A DNA stretch of 64,000 nt from Pseudomonas sp. RSB 5.4 (GCF_037126175.1 NZ_CP146986.1:3128501-3192500); one strand, 5' to 3'; positions 1 through 10,043 are shown, counted from the first letter of the stretch. The notes: generated by a model from the sequence alone, not told the origin. Numbers and translations are program-made.

Positions 1-522
1 GGCTTCTTCCGCGGCCTCTTTCTTGGCCTCTTCTTTAGCCTCTTCTTCGGCTTTCTTCTTGGCTATATCAGCCAATTGTTTCTCTTCTGCCTTCTTGGCC
101 TCGGCTTTCTTCGCATCGTCGGCTTTCTTGGCTTCATCAGCCTTTTTCGCCTCGTCCGCTTTCTTCGCCTGATCGGCCTTCTTGGCTTCCTCGGCCTTTT
201 GAGCCGCTTCTTCTTTCTTTTGTTCCGCAGCCTTCACCGCTTCCTGCTCGACCTTTTTCTGTTCCATCTGCTCGACTTCGGTCTGGCGCGCGGCGGATTT
301 CTTCGCCTCACCCGCAATCTTCTGATTGGTCTGGGTGGTTGCCTGACTTTTCGATTTCAGCTGGTACAGGGTCGCCTGGACAATCGGCTTGGCCGGCGGC
401 AACTCCGGTGTGAAGGCGAAACTGACGAACAGCATGCCGAACACCAGCACGTGCAGGACAATTGCCAGAACACTAGGCCAGAAGTAGCTTTCCGAGGCGG
501 ACGGCTCTCGCTGTTGCTGCAT
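1..522 (-). CDS. tolA: TolA, N-terminal part (runs off the left edge)
   Basis: Inner-membrane anchor of the Tol-Pal system, which couples the TolQR proton channel to TolB/Pal and outer-membrane constriction at division. The 174 residues visible hold a short cytoplasmic start (MQQQREPSASESYFWPS), one transmembrane helix at about residues 16-40, and then the long Lys/Ala/Glu-rich helical domain II with many KKADEAKKA-like repeats. The C-terminal TolB/phage-binding domain lies outside the window. The ATG at 520-522 overlaps the tolR TGA by one base, so the genes are translationally coupled. Identity is firm from domain order and position after tolQ-tolR; only completeness is unknown. Confidence 0.95.
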   Translation of the reverse strand, partial: MQQQREPSASESYFWPSVLAIVLHVLVFGMLFVSFAFTPELPPAKPIVQATLYQLKSKSQATTQTNQKIAGEAKKSAARQTEVEQMEQKKVEQEAVKAAEQKKEEAAQKAEEAKKADQAKKADEAKKADEAKKADDAKKAEAKKAEEKQLADIAKKKAEEEAKEEAKKEAAEEA

Positions 523-983
523 CAGGGGGCCTCGGTAATCAAACCAACATTACCGACCCCGGCTTTCTGCAACCCGCCCATGGCCCCCATGACGGAGCCG
601 TAGTCGACCGACTTGTCGCCACGAATAAAGACCTGGGTACGCTTGCCACCTTCGGTGCCGGCACGAATGATCTTGGTCACCGCGTCAGTCATCTGCGGCA
701 GCGTCATTGCCCTGTCCTGCTGCTTTTCAGTGTCGACTTCGCTGCCAAGGTTCCAGTAGTAGGTCTTGTCAGCCTTGATCGAAATGGTCAGCACCTGAGT
801 GTTGTTGTCCTGCGGCAAGGCTTCGCTGGAAACCTTGGGCAGATCCACTTTCACGCCCTGATTGAGCATCGGCGCGGTCACCATGAAGATAACCAGCAGC
901 ACCAGCATCACGTCGATGTATGGCACCACGTTCATCTCGGCGACCGGCTTGCGCTTGTTTCGGGCTCGAGCGATTAAAGCCAT
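522..983 (-). CDS. tolR: TolR, Tol-Pal proton-channel subunit
   Basis: ExbD/TolR family, 153 aa. It has a short cytoplasmic N-terminus ending in RNKRKPVAEMNVVPYIDVM, one transmembrane helix at about residues 22-42, and a periplasmic domain. The Asp in the PYIDVML segment is the conserved channel aspartate of this family. TolR works with TolQ in a proton-driven motor that energises TolA for outer-membrane invagination and lipid homeostasis. It lies 14 bp after tolQ and overlaps tolA by one base, the normal tol-pal order. Length and motif agree with Pseudomonas TolR. Confidence 0.96.
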   Translation of the reverse strand: MALIARARNKRKPVAEMNVVPYIDVMLVLLVIFMVTAPMLNQGVKVDLPKVSSEALPQDNNTQVLTISIKADKTYYWNLGSEVDTEKQQDRAMTLPQMTDAVTKIIRAGTEGGKRTQVFIRGDKSVDYGSVMGAMGGLQKAGVGNVGLITEAP

Positions 984-997
984 CGGGAAATACCTGC

Positions 998-1693
998 TTA
1001 TTCTTCGCTGGTGTGCACTTTGCGGTGCAGGATCGCCTGGAACTCATCGGCGAAGGTGTAGTAGCGGCTCAGCAAAGTTTCGCTGCGGGCAGAGAAACGG
1101 TTGTAAGCGATAACGGCCGGGATCGCGGCGAACAGACCGATCGCGGTGGCAATCAGGGCTTCGGCGATACCCGGGGCCACGGTGGCCAGGGTCGCTTGCT
1201 GGGCCTGAGCCAGACCACGGAAGGAGTTCATGATGCCCCACACGGTACCGAACAGACCGATGTACGGGCTGACCGAACCGACAGTGGCGAGGAACGGCAG
1301 GCTCTGCTCCAGTTTCTCTTCTTCACGGGAGATGGCGACGCGCATGGCACGCGCCACACCTTCCATTACTGCTTCAGGGTCAACACCTGGCTGCTGACGC
1401 AGACGGGAGAATTCCTTGAAACCGGCACGGAAGATCTGCTCCACGCCCGAATCCGGATCCGGGTTGCTGCCGGCCTGACGGTACAGCTTGGACAGATCGA
1501 TACCCGACCAGAAGCGCTCTTCGAAGCTCTCCAGGGCGCGTCGACCGGCGCGCAACAGATTGCTGCGCTGAAAGATCATGATCCATGAGGTCACCGATGC
1601 GGCCACCAGGGTCAACATTACCAACTGCACCACGATGCTGGCATTGCTGACCAGGCTCCACATGGAGGAATGGTCGACGACGTTAGCTTCCAC
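998..1693 (-). CDS. tolQ: TolQ, Tol-Pal proton-channel subunit
   Basis: MotA/TolQ/ExbB family, 231 aa, with three transmembrane helices (about residues 18-40, 135-158 and 172-195) and the typical cytoplasmic loop between the first two. The conserved segment [17 protein letters not shown] precedes helix two. The start is a GTG at 1691-1693 with a GGAG seven bases upstream, and it overlaps the end of ybgC by 11 bp. TolQ forms the stator-like channel with TolR and drives TolA. Order ybgC-tolQ-tolR-tolA is the standard proteobacterial arrangement. Confidence 0.97.
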   Translation of the reverse strand: MEANVVDHSSMWSLVSNASIVVQLVMLTLVAASVTSWIMIFQRSNLLRAGRRALESFEERFWSGIDLSKLYRQAGSNPDPDSGVEQIFRAGFKEFSRLRQQPGVDPEAVMEGVARAMRVAISREEEKLEQSLPFLATVGSVSPYIGLFGTVWGIMNSFRGLAQAQQATLATVAPGIAEALIATAIGLFAAIPAVIAYNRFSARSETLLSRYYTFADEFQAILHRKVHTSEE

Positions 1694-2150
1694 GCTTTAT
1701 CTCCTGCTTTGAGTGTGTACCCGTGCCGCCCGCGTCGGCAAAGGCCGCACGCAAGGATTCGGGCATGGCCCGGGGTTTCAAACTGTCGGTGCGCACACAG
1801 GCCACCAGAAACTGCCCTTCACAGAGCAGCGCATTATCCGTGGCCCGCCTGACCTGCTGTTTAAAGCGCAGGCTGGCACGGTTCAATTCGATTACATCAG
1901 CGCTTACCAACAGTTCGTCGTCCAGTCGCGCCGGCGCGTGGTAGCGCGCTTCGCTGGAATGCACGACAAACAACAGGTCCTCCCCTGCCAGTTCCGACTG
2001 GGCAAAGCCCAGCGTCCGGAGCCGCTCGGTTCGAGCCCGTTCCATAAACTTGAGGTAATTAACGTAATACACGATGCCGCCGGCATCGGTGTCCTCGTAA
2101 TAAACGCGACAACGATGTGCGAACGGCTCAAGCCCGTTTTGCGCGCGCAT
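1683..2150 (-). CDS. ybgC: YbgC, Tol-Pal-associated acyl-CoA thioesterase
   Basis: Hotdog-fold thioesterase of the YbgC/FadM family, 155 aa. The N-terminal signature [19 protein letters not shown] contains the catalytic Asp and the helix-capping motif of 4-hydroxybenzoyl-CoA-type thioesterases. YbgC is the first gene of tol-pal operons; in E. coli it interacts with acyl carrier protein and phospholipid-synthesis enzymes, so a link between lipid metabolism and envelope division is likely. The C-terminus is extended by about 20 hydrophilic residues, usual for pseudomonads. It overlaps tolQ by 11 bp. The 127 bp between this gene and ruvB holds the probable promoter. Confidence 0.95.
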   Translation of the reverse strand: MRAQNGLEPFAHRCRVYYEDTDAGGIVYYVNYLKFMERARTERLRTLGFAQSELAGEDLLFVVHSSEARYHAPARLDDELLVSADVIELNRASLRFKQQVRRATDNALLCEGQFLVACVRTDSLKPRAMPESLRAAFADAGGTGTHSKQEIKRGS

Positions 2151-2277
2151 ACTCTAGTGCTTACTCCTCGGGTTGCCAATCCGGACAGGCAACTGTTTTT
2201 TCAGTGTTTAAGGCTTTACCGCAAAAGTACCGTCCTGTGACAGTACAAACGCTGAATAAATCGCCAATAAATGTGTA

Positions 2278-3339
2278 TTAATCGTCCAAGGCATCGAGAA
2301 ACTCGTCTGCCACGGGCATTTCGCCCATTCGTGACGGAATGTTTAAACCGAAGTGCAGATACGCATGCCGTGTCACCACCCTGCCCCGTGGCGTGCGCAT
2401 GATGTAGCCCTGCTGGATCAGGTACGGCTCCAGCACGTCTTCAATGGTATGACGCTCTTCGCTGATCGCCGCCGCGAGGCTGTCGATGCCTACCGGACCG
2501 CCATCGAACTTCTCGATCATGGTCAGCAGCAAGCGCCGGTCCTGATGGTCGAAACCGTGTTCATCGACGTCCAGCAGGTTCAACGCCAGATCGGCCACCG
2601 ACTTGGTGATATGGCCCTTGGCGCGCACTTCGGCAAAATCGCGCACCCGACGCAGTAGACGGTTTGCGATTCGCGGCGTACCACGGGCACGACGAGCGAT
2701 TTCGAAAGAACCCTCCGGATCCAGTGGCAGACCGAGAATAGCCGCAGACCGACTGACAATCGTCGCCAGATCCGCCGTGCTGTAGAACTCCAGACGCTGG
2801 ACGATACCGAAGCGGTCACGCAACGGGTTGGTCAGCATGCCGGCACGAGTAGTAGCGCCCACCAGAGTGAACGGCGGCAGATCCAGCTTGATCGAGCGCG
2901 CCGCCGGCCCTTCGCCGATCATGATGTCGAGCTGGAAGTCTTCCATCGCCGGGTACAGCACTTCTTCAACGATGGGCGACAGACGATGGATTTCGTCGAT
3001 GAACAGCACGTCGTGCGGCTCAAGATTGGTCAGCAGTGCCGCCAGGTCGCCCGGACGCTCAAGTACCGGGCCGGACGTGCTCTTGATCGACACGCCCATT
3101 TCCTGAGCAATGATATTGGCCAGGGTGGTTTTACCCAGACCCGGCGGGCCGAAGATCAACGTGTGATCCAGCGATTCACTGCGACCACGCGCCGCCTGAA
3201 TGAACAGCTCCATCTGCTCGCGGACAGTCGGCTGGCCAATGTAGTCAGCCAGGCTGACCGGGCGAATGGCCCGGTCCTGGACTTCTTCGCGCTCACGCGG
3301 GCTGTGCGCGGCGGCGATCAGACGATCAGCTTCAATCAC
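2278..3339 (-). CDS. ruvB: RuvB, Holliday-junction branch-migration ATPase
   Basis: AAA+ helicase motor of the RuvABC resolvasome, 353 aa. Walker A is [11 protein letters not shown] at about residues 63-73, Walker B is [10 protein letters not shown], and sensor-1 is [10 protein letters not shown]. The C-terminal winged helix (about residues 270-335) binds DNA. The start is GTG (3337-3339), directly abutting the ruvA stop, so it depends on coupled translation. RuvB hexamers pump DNA through the RuvA tetramer during recombinational repair. Length matches the Pseudomonas family. Confidence 0.98.
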   Translation of the reverse strand: MIEADRLIAAAHSPREREEVQDRAIRPVSLADYIGQPTVREQMELFIQAARGRSESLDHTLIFGPPGLGKTTLANIIAQEMGVSIKSTSGPVLERPGDLAALLTNLEPHDVLFIDEIHRLSPIVEEVLYPAMEDFQLDIMIGEGPAARSIKLDLPPFTLVGATTRAGMLTNPLRDRFGIVQRLEFYSTADLATIVSRSAAILGLPLDPEGSFEIARRARGTPRIANRLLRRVRDFAEVRAKGHITKSVADLALNLLDVDEHGFDHQDRRLLLTMIEKFDGGPVGIDSLAAAISEERHTIEDVLEPYLIQQGYIMRTPRGRVVTRHAYLHFGLNIPSRMGEMPVADEFLDALDD

Positions 3340-3948
3340 TTAAATCATTCCCTTCAGGGCGCGGCGGATCAGGTCTTCACTGCTCAAATTCTTGTCCTTG
3401 ATGGCGGTAATCGCCTTGCTCGCTTCCTGCGGTTTGTAGCCCAGAGAAATCAGCGCGCTGACCGCATCGTTTTCAGCGGTATTGACCGGCGCCGGGCCGT
3501 CCGGCTGATTCGGCACCAGGGCGAACATGGCGGGTGAGGTTTCCCAGGCCTTGAAGCGATCCTTCAATTCGACCAGCAGACGCTCGGCAGTTTTCTTGCC
3601 AACCCCCGGTACCTTGGTCAGCGCCGAAGTGTCCTGGGATTGCACGCAGCGGATCAGTTCATCGACTTCCAGGCTCGACATCAAGGCCAGGGCCAGTTTC
3701 GGTCCGACACCATTGAGACGGATCAACTCACGAAAAAAGTCTCGCTCACGCTTGCCGGCGAAACCATAGAGTAACTGCGCGTCTTCGCGTACGACCAAAT
3801 GGGTGTGCAGCGTCAGCGGTTCACCGACCGACGGCAGACGATAAAGGGTGGTCATGGGCACTTCCAGCTCATACCCGAGGCCGTTTACATCCAGAATCAG
3901 GTGCGGCGGCTGTTTCTCAGCCAAGGTGCCGCGCAAGCGTCCAATCAC
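3340..3948 (-). CDS. ruvA: RuvA, Holliday-junction recognition subunit
   Basis: RuvA binds four-way junctions as a tetramer and loads RuvB. The 202-aa product has the N-terminal OB fold ([23 protein letters not shown]), two helix-hairpin-helix motifs in the middle ([15 protein letters not shown] and [16 protein letters not shown]), and a short C-terminal three-helix domain III (about residues 155-202) that touches RuvB. It starts with GTG at 3946-3948 and runs directly into ruvB. It is separated from ruvC by 114 bp. Confidence 0.98.
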   Translation of the reverse strand: MIGRLRGTLAEKQPPHLILDVNGLGYELEVPMTTLYRLPSVGEPLTLHTHLVVREDAQLLYGFAGKRERDFFRELIRLNGVGPKLALALMSSLEVDELIRCVQSQDTSALTKVPGVGKKTAERLLVELKDRFKAWETSPAMFALVPNQPDGPAPVNTAENDAVSALISLGYKPQEASKAITAIKDKNLSSEDLIRRALKGMI

Positions 3949-4062
3949 GTTTCAGATCCTTGAGCGTTGGCCAGCCGTGGGCTGGCGACAGATGGAAGGC
4001 GGGAATCGGGCCGACGACCCAGGCGCGAAATCCGCATTCCGCAAAAATGATTGCTGATGCTA

Positions 4063-4590
4063 TCAGAGACGCAGGCGCCCGCCACGACTGCGTGCGGTTC
4101 CCAGGCCATGCGGCAGCAGGCTGGAACGGGTGTGCGCGTGACAAATCGCGATGGCCAGGGCATCCGAGGCATCGATCTGCGGTTTGCTGGTCAGCTTGAG
4201 CATGTGCATGACCATCATCTGCACCTGTTCCTTATTGGCGGCACCGGTGCCGACCACGGCTTGCTTGACCTGGGTTGCGGTGTACTCGGCAATCTCCAGG
4301 CTTTCCTCGGCACCGGCAACGATTGCCGCACCGCGAGCCTGGCCGAGCTTGAGGGCCGAATCGGCGTTTTTCGCCATGAACACTTTTTCGATGCCCATGG
4401 TCACCGGGCCATAGGTCTGAATGATTTCACGCACGCCGCGATAAACGATTTGCAGCCGCTCATGCAGCTCGCCGGCGCCGGTACGGATGCAGCCGGAGGC
4501 CACGTAGATGCAGCCGCCGCGGCCGGTATCGCGAACAACCCCGTAACCGGTGATGCGCGAGCCGGGGTCGATACCCAGAATTAAAGTCAT
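4063..4590 (-). CDS. ruvC: RuvC, Holliday-junction resolvase
   Basis: Crossover-junction endonuclease, 175 aa, RNase H-like fold. The first catalytic acidic residue lies in [13 protein letters not shown] (residues 4-16), the second in [12 protein letters not shown] (E about 67), and the last pair in [12 protein letters not shown] near residue 140. An upstream in-frame Met would add 17 residues with no resemblance to the family, so I use the ATG at 4588-4590 immediately before TLILGIDPG. RuvC cleaves junctions positioned by RuvAB. The following bases toward yebC carry a REP pair. Confidence 0.97.
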   Translation of the reverse strand: MTLILGIDPGSRITGYGVVRDTGRGGCIYVASGCIRTGAGELHERLQIVYRGVREIIQTYGPVTMGIEKVFMAKNADSALKLGQARGAAIVAGAEESLEIAEYTATQVKQAVVGTGAANKEQVQMMVMHMLKLTSKPQIDASDALAIAICHAHTRSSLLPHGLGTARSRGGRLRL

Positions 4591-4642
4591 AACGCCTGCG
4601 GATTCGGTAGAAACACGAAAATCAAAACAGCGAATAACCAAT

Positions 4643-4731
4643 GTGGCAGCGGGCTTGCTCGCGAATGCGGCGTGTCATTCAGCATTGATGCTTGCTGATT
4701 CGCCGCATTCGCGAGCAAGCCCGCTCCCACA
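4643..4731. repeat. REP doublet (REPIN) between ruvC and yebC
   Basis: Two inverted copies of the P. fluorescens REP core flank a short spacer. The right arm (about 4701-4730) reads as the reverse complement of the left arm (about 4643-4672). The left copy has GTGGCAGCGGGC where the others in this window have GTGGGAGCGGGC, so one arm has begun to diverge. Such pairs are non-autonomous elements thought to be mobilised by RAYT transposases; no RAYT gene is in the window. Confidence 0.9.
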
Positions 4732-4748
4732 TTGAAGCCTAGTCGCTC

Positions 4749-5495
4749 TTAACCGAGCTGAGCGGCCACATCTTCCGGAATGTCCGCGTTGGAGTAGACG
4801 TTCTGCACGTCATCCAGATCCTCGAGCATGTCGATCAGCTTGAGCACCTTCTCCGCGCCTTCCAGATCCAGTTCGGCACTGGTGGTCGGCTGCATGACGA
4901 TTTCTGCGTCGTCCCCCTTGAACCCGGCCGCTTCCAGCGCGTTACGCACGGCATAGAAGCTGGTGAACGAGGTGAACACGTCGATCGAGCCGTCTTCATG
5001 GCTGACCACGTCGTCGGCATCGGCTTCCAGCGCCGCTTCGGTCAGCGCGTCTTCATCGACGCCCGGGGCAAAGCTGATCTGGCCCTTGCGTTCGAACAGA
5101 TACGCAACCGAACCGTCGGTACCGAGGTTGCCGCCACATTTGCTGAACGCATGGCGCACGGCAGCTGCGGTACGGTTGCGATTGTCGGTCATGCACTCGA
5201 CCATCACCGCCACGCCGCCCGGGCCGTAACCTTCATAGGTCAGTTCTTCAACGTTGTCCGCTTCGGTCGCACCGGCGCCACGCGCAACGGCGCGGTCGAT
5301 GATGTCACGGCTCATGTTCGCACCCAGCGCCTTGTCCAGGGCCAGGCGCAGACGCGGGTTGGAACCCGGATCGCCGCCGCCCTGACGGGCCGCAACGGTC
5401 AGCTCACGGATCCACTTGGTGAAGATCTTGCCTCTCTTGGCATCCTGACGTTCTTTGCGGTGCTTGATGTTCGCCCACTTGGAATGACCTGCCAT
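4749..5495 (-). CDS. yebC: YebC/PmpR family regulator
   Basis: TACO1/YebC family protein, 248 aa, beginning [19 protein letters not shown], the highly conserved family start. A GGAG six bases upstream supports the ATG at 5493-5495. In P. aeruginosa the orthologue PmpR was reported to bind the pqsR promoter, while other family members act in translation at difficult peptide motifs, so the main role here is uncertain. Its usual neighbour ruvC lies downstream and aspS upstream. All three conserved domains appear present by length. Confidence 0.95.
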   Translation of the reverse strand: MAGHSKWANIKHRKERQDAKRGKIFTKWIRELTVAARQGGGDPGSNPRLRLALDKALGANMSRDIIDRAVARGAGATEADNVEELTYEGYGPGGVAVMVECMTDNRNRTAAAVRHAFSKCGGNLGTDGSVAYLFERKGQISFAPGVDEDALTEAALEADADDVVSHEDGSIDVFTSFTSFYAVRNALEAAGFKGDDAEIVMQPTTSAELDLEGAEKVLKLIDMLEDLDDVQNVYSNADIPEDVAAQLG

Positions 5496-5584
5496 AACTC
5501 GCTCCGAATTCTCTTGAAACGTTGCCCGCCCTGCTCATGCAGCGGCCAGCAAACAAAAAATCTCGACCTGCTCTCTATAGATAG

Positions 5585-5610
5585 AAAAAAGGCGCATCCG
5601 AAGATGCGCC
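5585..5610 (-). terminator. Intrinsic terminator of aspS
   Basis: Read on the minus strand, an 8-bp GGCGCATC/GATGCGCC stem closes a TTCG tetraloop and is followed by six T residues. It starts 12 bp after the aspS stop. This separates aspS from yebC. Confidence 0.93.
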
Positions 5611-5622
5611 TTCAGGCCCGTC

Positions 5623-7398
5623 TTACTCAGCCTTTGGCGTTTCACGCAAACGAATGTGCAGCTCGCGCAGTGCCTTGGCATCCACCACACCCGGCGCTTG
5701 CGTCATGACGTCCGCAGCACTCTGGGTTTTCGGGAAGGCGATCACTTCACGGATCGACTGGGCGCCGGTCATCAGCATCACCAGACGATCCAGACCGAAG
5801 GCCAGACCACCGTGCGGCGGTGCACCGTATTTCAGTGCGTCGAGCAGGAAGCCGAACTTCTCTTCCTGTTCCGCCTCATTGATACCCAACAGGCGGAAGA
5901 CCGCTTGCTGCATTTCCTTGCGGTGGATACGGATCGAACCACCACCCAGCTCGGTACCGTTGAGCACCATGTCGTAGGCGCGGGACAGAGCGCCGGCCGG
6001 GTTGGCTTCCAGCTCTTCAGGGGAGCACTTCGGTGCGGTGAACGGGTGGTGCAGCGCAGAGAAGCTGCCGTCGTCGTTCTCTTCGAACATCGGGAAATCG
6101 ACGACCCACATTGGCGCCCACTTGCAGGTCAGCAGGTCGAGGTCGTGGCCGAGTTTGATACGCAGCGCGCCCAGGGCTTCGCTGACGATCTTGGCCTTGT
6201 CGGCGCCGAAGAACACGATGTCACCGTCAACTGCGCCGACGCGATCGAGGATCACGTTCAGGTTGGCTTCAGGGATGTTTTTCACGATCGGCGATTGCAG
6301 GCCTTCAACACCGGCAGCGCGCTCGTTGACCTTGATGTACGCCAGGCCCTTGGCACCGTAGATGCCGACGAACTTGGTGTAGTCGTCGATCTGCTTGCGC
6401 GGCATGCTCGCCCCGCCTGGAACGCGCAGTGCAGCGATACGGCATTTCGGATCGTTGGCCGGGCCGCTGAAGACCTTGAATTCGACTTCTTTGAGTTGAT
6501 CGGCGACGTCGACCAGTTCCAGCGGGTTACGCAGGTCCGGCTTGTCGGAACCGTAACGGCGCATGGCTTCTTCGAAGGTCATGTGCGGGAATTCGCCGAA
6601 TTCCAGATCCAGCACTTCCTTGAACAGGTTGCGGATCATGCCTTCGGTCAGGCCCATGATGTCTTTTTCGTCGAGGAAGCTGGTCTCGATGTCGATCTGA
6701 GTGAACTCAGGCTGACGGTCGGCACGCAGGTCTTCGTCGCGGAAGCACTTGGCGATCTGGTAGTAACGGTCGAAACCGGCAACCATCAGCAGTTGCTTGA
6801 ACAGCTGAGGCGATTGCGGCAGCGCGAAGAACGAACCGGCGTGAGTACGGCTCGGCACCAGGTAGTCGCGGGCGCCTTCCGGGGTAGCACGGGTCAGGAT
6901 CGGTGTTTCGACGTCGAGGAAACCGTTCTCGTCGAGGAAGCGACGGATGCTGGTGGTCATGCGCGAACGCAGACGCAGCTTCTCGGCCATTTCCGGACGA
7001 CGCAGGTCCAGGAAGCGGTAGCGCAGGCGGGTTTCTTCGCCGACGTCGGAGTATTCGTTGAGCGGGAACGGCGGGGTTTCCGACTCGTTCAGCACTTCCA
7101 GCTCGTAGCCCAGCACTTCGATCATGCCCGACGCCATGTTGGCGTTGGTCGCACCGGCCGGACGCAGACGCACCTTGCCGGTGATCTTCACGACGTATTC
7201 GCTGCGCACGCGATCAGCGGCGGCGAAGCTCTCGGCGCGATCCGGATCGAACACCACCTGAGCCAGACCATCACGATCACGGATATCGAGGAAAATCACC
7301 CCGCCGTGGTCGCGACGACGGTGAACCCATCCGCAAAGGGTAATTTCCTGGCCTTCCAGGCTTTCGTTCAGTTGGCCGCAATAATGGCTGCGCATCAT
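5623..7398 (-). CDS. aspS: Aspartyl-tRNA synthetase (bacterial type)
   Basis: Class II synthetase, 591 aa. The N-terminal OB-fold anticodon domain includes [24 protein letters not shown] sequence (about residues 18-40). Motif 2 ([18 protein letters not shown], about 215-235), the bacterial GAD insertion (about 290-420) and motif 3 ([12 protein letters not shown], near 525-540) follow. I chose the MMRSHYCGQ start at 7396-7398; the longer reading frame adds 20 residues not seen in the family. Pseudomonads lack AsnRS, so the enzyme is expected to be non-discriminating and to work with GatCAB on tRNA-Asn; that is family knowledge, not visible here. Confidence 0.97.
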   Translation of the reverse strand: MMRSHYCGQLNESLEGQEITLCGWVHRRRDHGGVIFLDIRDRDGLAQVVFDPDRAESFAAADRVRSEYVVKITGKVRLRPAGATNANMASGMIEVLGYELEVLNESETPPFPLNEYSDVGEETRLRYRFLDLRRPEMAEKLRLRSRMTTSIRRFLDENGFLDVETPILTRATPEGARDYLVPSRTHAGSFFALPQSPQLFKQLLMVAGFDRYYQIAKCFRDEDLRADRQPEFTQIDIETSFLDEKDIMGLTEGMIRNLFKEVLDLEFGEFPHMTFEEAMRRYGSDKPDLRNPLELVDVADQLKEVEFKVFSGPANDPKCRIAALRVPGGASMPRKQIDDYTKFVGIYGAKGLAYIKVNERAAGVEGLQSPIVKNIPEANLNVILDRVGAVDGDIVFFGADKAKIVSEALGALRIKLGHDLDLLTCKWAPMWVVDFPMFEENDDGSFSALHHPFTAPKCSPEELEANPAGALSRAYDMVLNGTELGGGSIRIHRKEMQQAVFRLLGINEAEQEEKFGFLLDALKYGAPPHGGLAFGLDRLVMLMTGAQSIREVIAFPKTQSAADVMTQAPGVVDAKALRELHIRLRETPKAE

Positions 7399-7498
7399 GG
7401 TAGTGGTTTCGCTTCTCGTAATTCGAAATTCGGTGGAGATCCCGTCGCACTCAAGCACTGCGAAATCTCACGCGTGTCGTTCGACCTGGGCCTGAACC

Positions 7499-7720
7499 CT
7501 AGTCAGATTTGTCGCCACCGGCCAGATTCTTCTTGGCTCCGGTCTTGAAATCGGTTTCGTACCAACCGCTGCCGCTGAGGCGAAAACCCGGCATGGACAG
7601 CTGTTTCTTGAGCTCTGGCGCCTGACAGGCAGGGCAGTCGACCAGCGGTGCCTCGCTGATCTTTTGAATGGCTTCCAACTGATGACCACAGGAAGCACAT
7701 TGATAATCGTACATCGGCAT
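7499..7720 (-). CDS. FmdB-type zinc-ribbon protein
   Basis: A 73-aa protein of the FmdB putative regulatory family. Two CxxC knuckles, CASC (residues 8-11) and CPAC (about 29-32), form a zinc ribbon in the first half. The second half, with GSGWYETDFK, matches the short tail typical of this family. Function is unknown; homologues sit next to aspS in many gammaproteobacteria, as here (100 bp upstream of aspS), so it may be co-transcribed. A start at the third residue (MYDYQCASCG) is also possible. Confidence 0.9.
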   Translation of the reverse strand: MPMYDYQCASCGHQLEAIQKISEAPLVDCPACQAPELKKQLSMPGFRLSGSGWYETDFKTGAKKNLAGGDKSD

Positions 7721-7795
7721 GGAGGTGTCTCGGCGATCAGATTGCCACCGCGCGCAGGGCTTTGCGGCGAAAGAGCGGGATTATATCCATTAAAT

Positions 7796-7829
7796 GCGGG
7801 CTGTGCAGCCGTAAGACTGCACAGCCCGC
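7796..7829. terminator. Strong inverted repeat, possible terminator
   Basis: A 13-bp perfect stem (GCGGGCTGTGCAG with its complement) with an 8-nt loop lies downstream of the ribbon-helix-helix gene on the minus strand. There is no clear T run on either side, so termination is plausible but not shown; it could also protect the transcript 3' end. Confidence 0.55.
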
Positions 7830-7853
7830 CACGTCATTTCAAGTATTGGCCGT

Positions 7854-8189
7854 TCAGGGCATGACGGCCGTCGGGGTATCCCGCAGACCATTCATCACAC
7901 ACACCACCCGCACCAGACCGCTGAAGTTTTTCACCCCGCCGTGGCGCAGGTGCACCTGACGGTCAACGTGGGACAGCAACGTACTGACCGAACAGCCATT
8001 GTGCCCGGCCATCTCACCGAGAATGTTCCAGTAAACCTGCTCGAGCCTCAAGCACGTGGCAAACCCGTTCAAGCGCACTGACCTTGCCAGCGGCCGGATC
8101 AACTCGAAGTCGAAATCGCTGACAAACGGGTCGACCTTCATTTCCTGCTGCGAACCGACATGTTCGCTTCGCCTGTCTCCACCTACCAT
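7854..8189 (-). CDS. Ribbon-helix-helix domain protein
   Basis: A 111-aa protein whose C-terminal two-thirds match the RHH_4-type ribbon-helix-helix family: RSVRLNGFATCLRLEQVYW, then SVSTLLSHVDRQVHLRHGG, then a helix ending VVCVMNGL. Such proteins are small DNA-binding factors or antitoxin-like regulators. The start at 8187-8189 has AAAGGAG ten bases upstream; the 52 residues before it in the open frame do not look coding. No toxin partner is adjacent. Specific function unknown. Confidence 0.75.
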   Translation of the reverse strand: MVGGDRRSEHVGSQQEMKVDPFVSDFDFELIRPLARSVRLNGFATCLRLEQVYWNILGEMAGHNGCSVSTLLSHVDRQVHLRHGGVKNFSGLVRVVCVMNGLRDTPTAVMP

Positions 8190-8377
8190 ATCGCTGACAC
8201 TCCTTTGCCATCGCTGCTTTTTATAAAGACAACATCCTGTGTCTTCATAAAAACGCAGACGCAAAGTCAGCGCCAGACGACTAGTTGCCCAGCTGCGTAG
8301 GATAAGCCGACATGTTCGGTAAGATTTGAAACAGCGCGCGGACATCTACCACCCCGGGACATCCGCGCACCGGACTA

Positions 8378-8848
8378 TCAGGTCTCGAGCAACGCACGCA
8401 GCATCCACGCGGTCTTCTCATGCACCTGCATACGCTGGGTCAGCAGGTCGGCCGTCGGCTCGTCACTGACTTTGTCCAGAAGCGGGAAGATGCCGCGAGC
8501 GGTGCGCGTCACCGCTTCCTGACCCTCGACCAATTGCTTGATCATGTCCTCGGCGCTTGGCACGCCGACTTCTTCCTTGATAGAGGAAAGACGCGCGTAA
8601 GTCGCGTAGGCGCCCGGTGCCGGAAATCCCAGGGCCCGAATGCGCTCGGCGATCAGGTCCACGGCCAGCGCCAGCTCGTTGTATTGCTCTTCGAACATCA
8701 GATGCAGGGTCCTGAACATGGGACCGGTGACGTTCCAGTGGAAGTTATGGGTTTTCAGATACAGCACGTAGGTGTCCGACAGCAGCCGCGACAGCCCCTC
8801 GACGATGGACTTGCGGTCTTCTTCACTGATACCGATATCGATTGCCAT
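8378..8848 (-). CDS. Dps-like ferritin
   Basis: A 156-aa Dps/bacterioferritin-like protein. The ferroxidase-type signature is visible: [18 protein letters not shown] (residues 33-50) followed by [20 protein letters not shown], giving the His/Asp/Glu set at dimer interfaces. Family members store iron, quench peroxide chemistry and, in some cases, bind DNA in stationary phase. The N-terminus [13 protein letters not shown] lacks a long lysine-rich tail, so DNA binding by that route is doubtful. It sits divergent from the cold-shock gene, as in the PA0962-PA0961 pair of PAO1. Confidence 0.9.
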   Translation of the reverse strand: MAIDIGISEEDRKSIVEGLSRLLSDTYVLYLKTHNFHWNVTGPMFRTLHLMFEEQYNELALAVDLIAERIRALGFPAPGAYATYARLSSIKEEVGVPSAEDMIKQLVEGQEAVTRTARGIFPLLDKVSDEPTADLLTQRMQVHEKTAWMLRALLET

Positions 8849-9158
8849 GTTTACCCCCTAAGGCGATTGAATTCATCCAACAGGTGCAGACCCACTCTAG
8901 CAAGGCAGGCGCCACCTCGCAGCCGGCAATCTTCGCTCGCCGTGCGACAAATCGACCGGGCCGGTGCCGCTGGCCGGGGTAATTTGAGTAGCTGCAGGCT
9001 TTGCTGTTAAATAGGCAGTGTGTCGCTACGCCCCATTTTTCAGGGGTGTCGTGCATAGGCTGATGCCGGGCACGTGTCCAACGCCTCTTTATTGTTCCGA
9101 AGCGAACCGTGCGCCTTCAGCTCTTCCTTGTGAGCCGTCATAACGTGAGCCAATCAAA
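8849..9158. other. Divergent intergenic region, Dps-like gene and cold-shock gene
   Basis: This 310-bp stretch separates two divergent genes and must hold both promoters. A short CCCC-N8-GGGG hairpin lies near 9030-9050. I see no coding sequence and no recognisable operator. Confidence 0.5.
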
Positions 9159-9761
9159 ATGTTGAAAATCGTCCACCTGCTAATGGGCGCAGCGGCCTTG
9201 CTGCTGTCGTTCATACCTAGCTTGAAATCCGAAGCCGTTCCTTACCTGCAACAACCCGATGCACTTTACCTGGCCTTTTTCGGCCTGCTGAACCTGGTCA
9301 TCGCTCCAGTGATCCCTTACTGGAACAAAGGCCCGCGCCAGCATCTGCAAAATCTGGTCAGCGCTCTTCTCGTGCTGACTGTCGTCCTGCAAACCCTGAC
9401 CCTGATCGCACCGATGCCTGTCATCGCCGGTCAACCGGCAGTGTTGTTCAGCCTGGTGATCGCCCTGGTTGCCGTGGTTGTGCACCTGGCCGTGAGCTTC
9501 TACAAATCTTCACCGGCTGCCGCACCTGTCAGCTATGACATGAGCAACCGCGATACCGGTACCGTCAAGTGGTTCAACACGTCCAAAGGCTTCGGCTTTA
9601 TCTCCCGGGATTCCGGCGATGATATTTTCGTGCACTTTCGTGCAATCCGTGGCGAAGGCCACCGGGTACTGGTCGAAGGCCAGCGCGTTGAGTTCTCGGT
9701 GATGAACCGGGATAAAGGCCTGCAAGCCGAGGATGTGATCGCCGCCCTGCCGCGTCGCTGA
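9159..9761 (+). CDS. Membrane protein with C-terminal cold-shock domain
   Basis: A 200-aa fusion. The first 120 residues contain four hydrophobic helices (about 2-20, 33-55, 68-88 and 95-118). After a linker, residues 132-198 form a complete cold-shock domain with both RNA-binding motifs, KGFGFI (RNP1) and DIFVHF (RNP2). This predicts a nucleic-acid-binding domain tethered to the cytoplasmic face of the inner membrane. The PAO1 equivalent is thought to be PA0961. A terminator follows 12 bp after the stop. The ribosome-binding site is weak (GTGAG). Confidence 0.85.
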   Translation: MLKIVHLLMGAAALLLSFIPSLKSEAVPYLQQPDALYLAFFGLLNLVIAPVIPYWNKGPRQHLQNLVSALLVLTVVLQTLTLIAPMPVIAGQPAVLFSLVIALVAVVVHLAVSFYKSSPAAAPVSYDMSNRDTGTVKWFNTSKGFGFISRDSGDDIFVHFRAIRGEGHRVLVEGQRVEFSVMNRDKGLQAEDVIAALPRR

Positions 9762-9772
9762 TCCAAGGCAAG

Positions 9773-9810
9773 AAAAAACCGCGAGCAGCCTGGCTGATCG
9801 CGGTTTTTTT
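9773..9810. terminator. Bidirectional intrinsic terminator
   Basis: An AACCGCGA/TCGCGGTT stem is flanked by an A run on the left and a T7 run on the right, so it can terminate the cold-shock gene (plus) and slyX (minus). Confidence 0.9.
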
Positions 9811-9833
9811 ACGCCGTTACAAAAGCGTCGACA

Positions 9834-10040
9834 TCAGTAGTGTGGCGGTGGGGCCTCTTCCTCGAAAGCATCGAACTGCCCAACCATTTCTTCCTGACGC
9901 TTGAGTACCGCAGCCATTTGCAGTTGCAGGCGCTCGATCACGCGCTGCTGCGCCACCAGTTCGTCGTTCAACGCCTGAATGGTGTCATCCTGAAAGGCCA
10001 GGCGGCTTTCCAGATCGGTAACGCGCTCTTCAAGGCTCAT
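9834..10040 (-). CDS. slyX: SlyX family protein
   Basis: A 68-aa SlyX protein: [19 protein letters not shown], followed by one continuous predicted coiled coil and the conserved PPPHY C-terminus. Function is unknown; slyX was first named from its neighbourhood in E. coli. It begins 3 bp after the HIT gene stop and is almost certainly co-transcribed with it. Confidence 0.93.
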   Translation of the reverse strand: MSLEERVTDLESRLAFQDDTIQALNDELVAQQRVIERLQLQMAAVLKRQEEMVGQFDAFEEEAPPPHY

Positions 10041-10043
10041 CGC

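Noticed and set aside
5656..7548. A 630-codon open frame on the plus strand
   Set aside because: It is entirely antisense to aspS. Its His/Gln/Val-rich composition is a mirror of GC-rich codon use, and no family is recognisable.
7854..8189. Calling the ribbon-helix-helix gene an antitoxin
   Set aside because: No toxin-sized partner gene is adjacent on the same strand.
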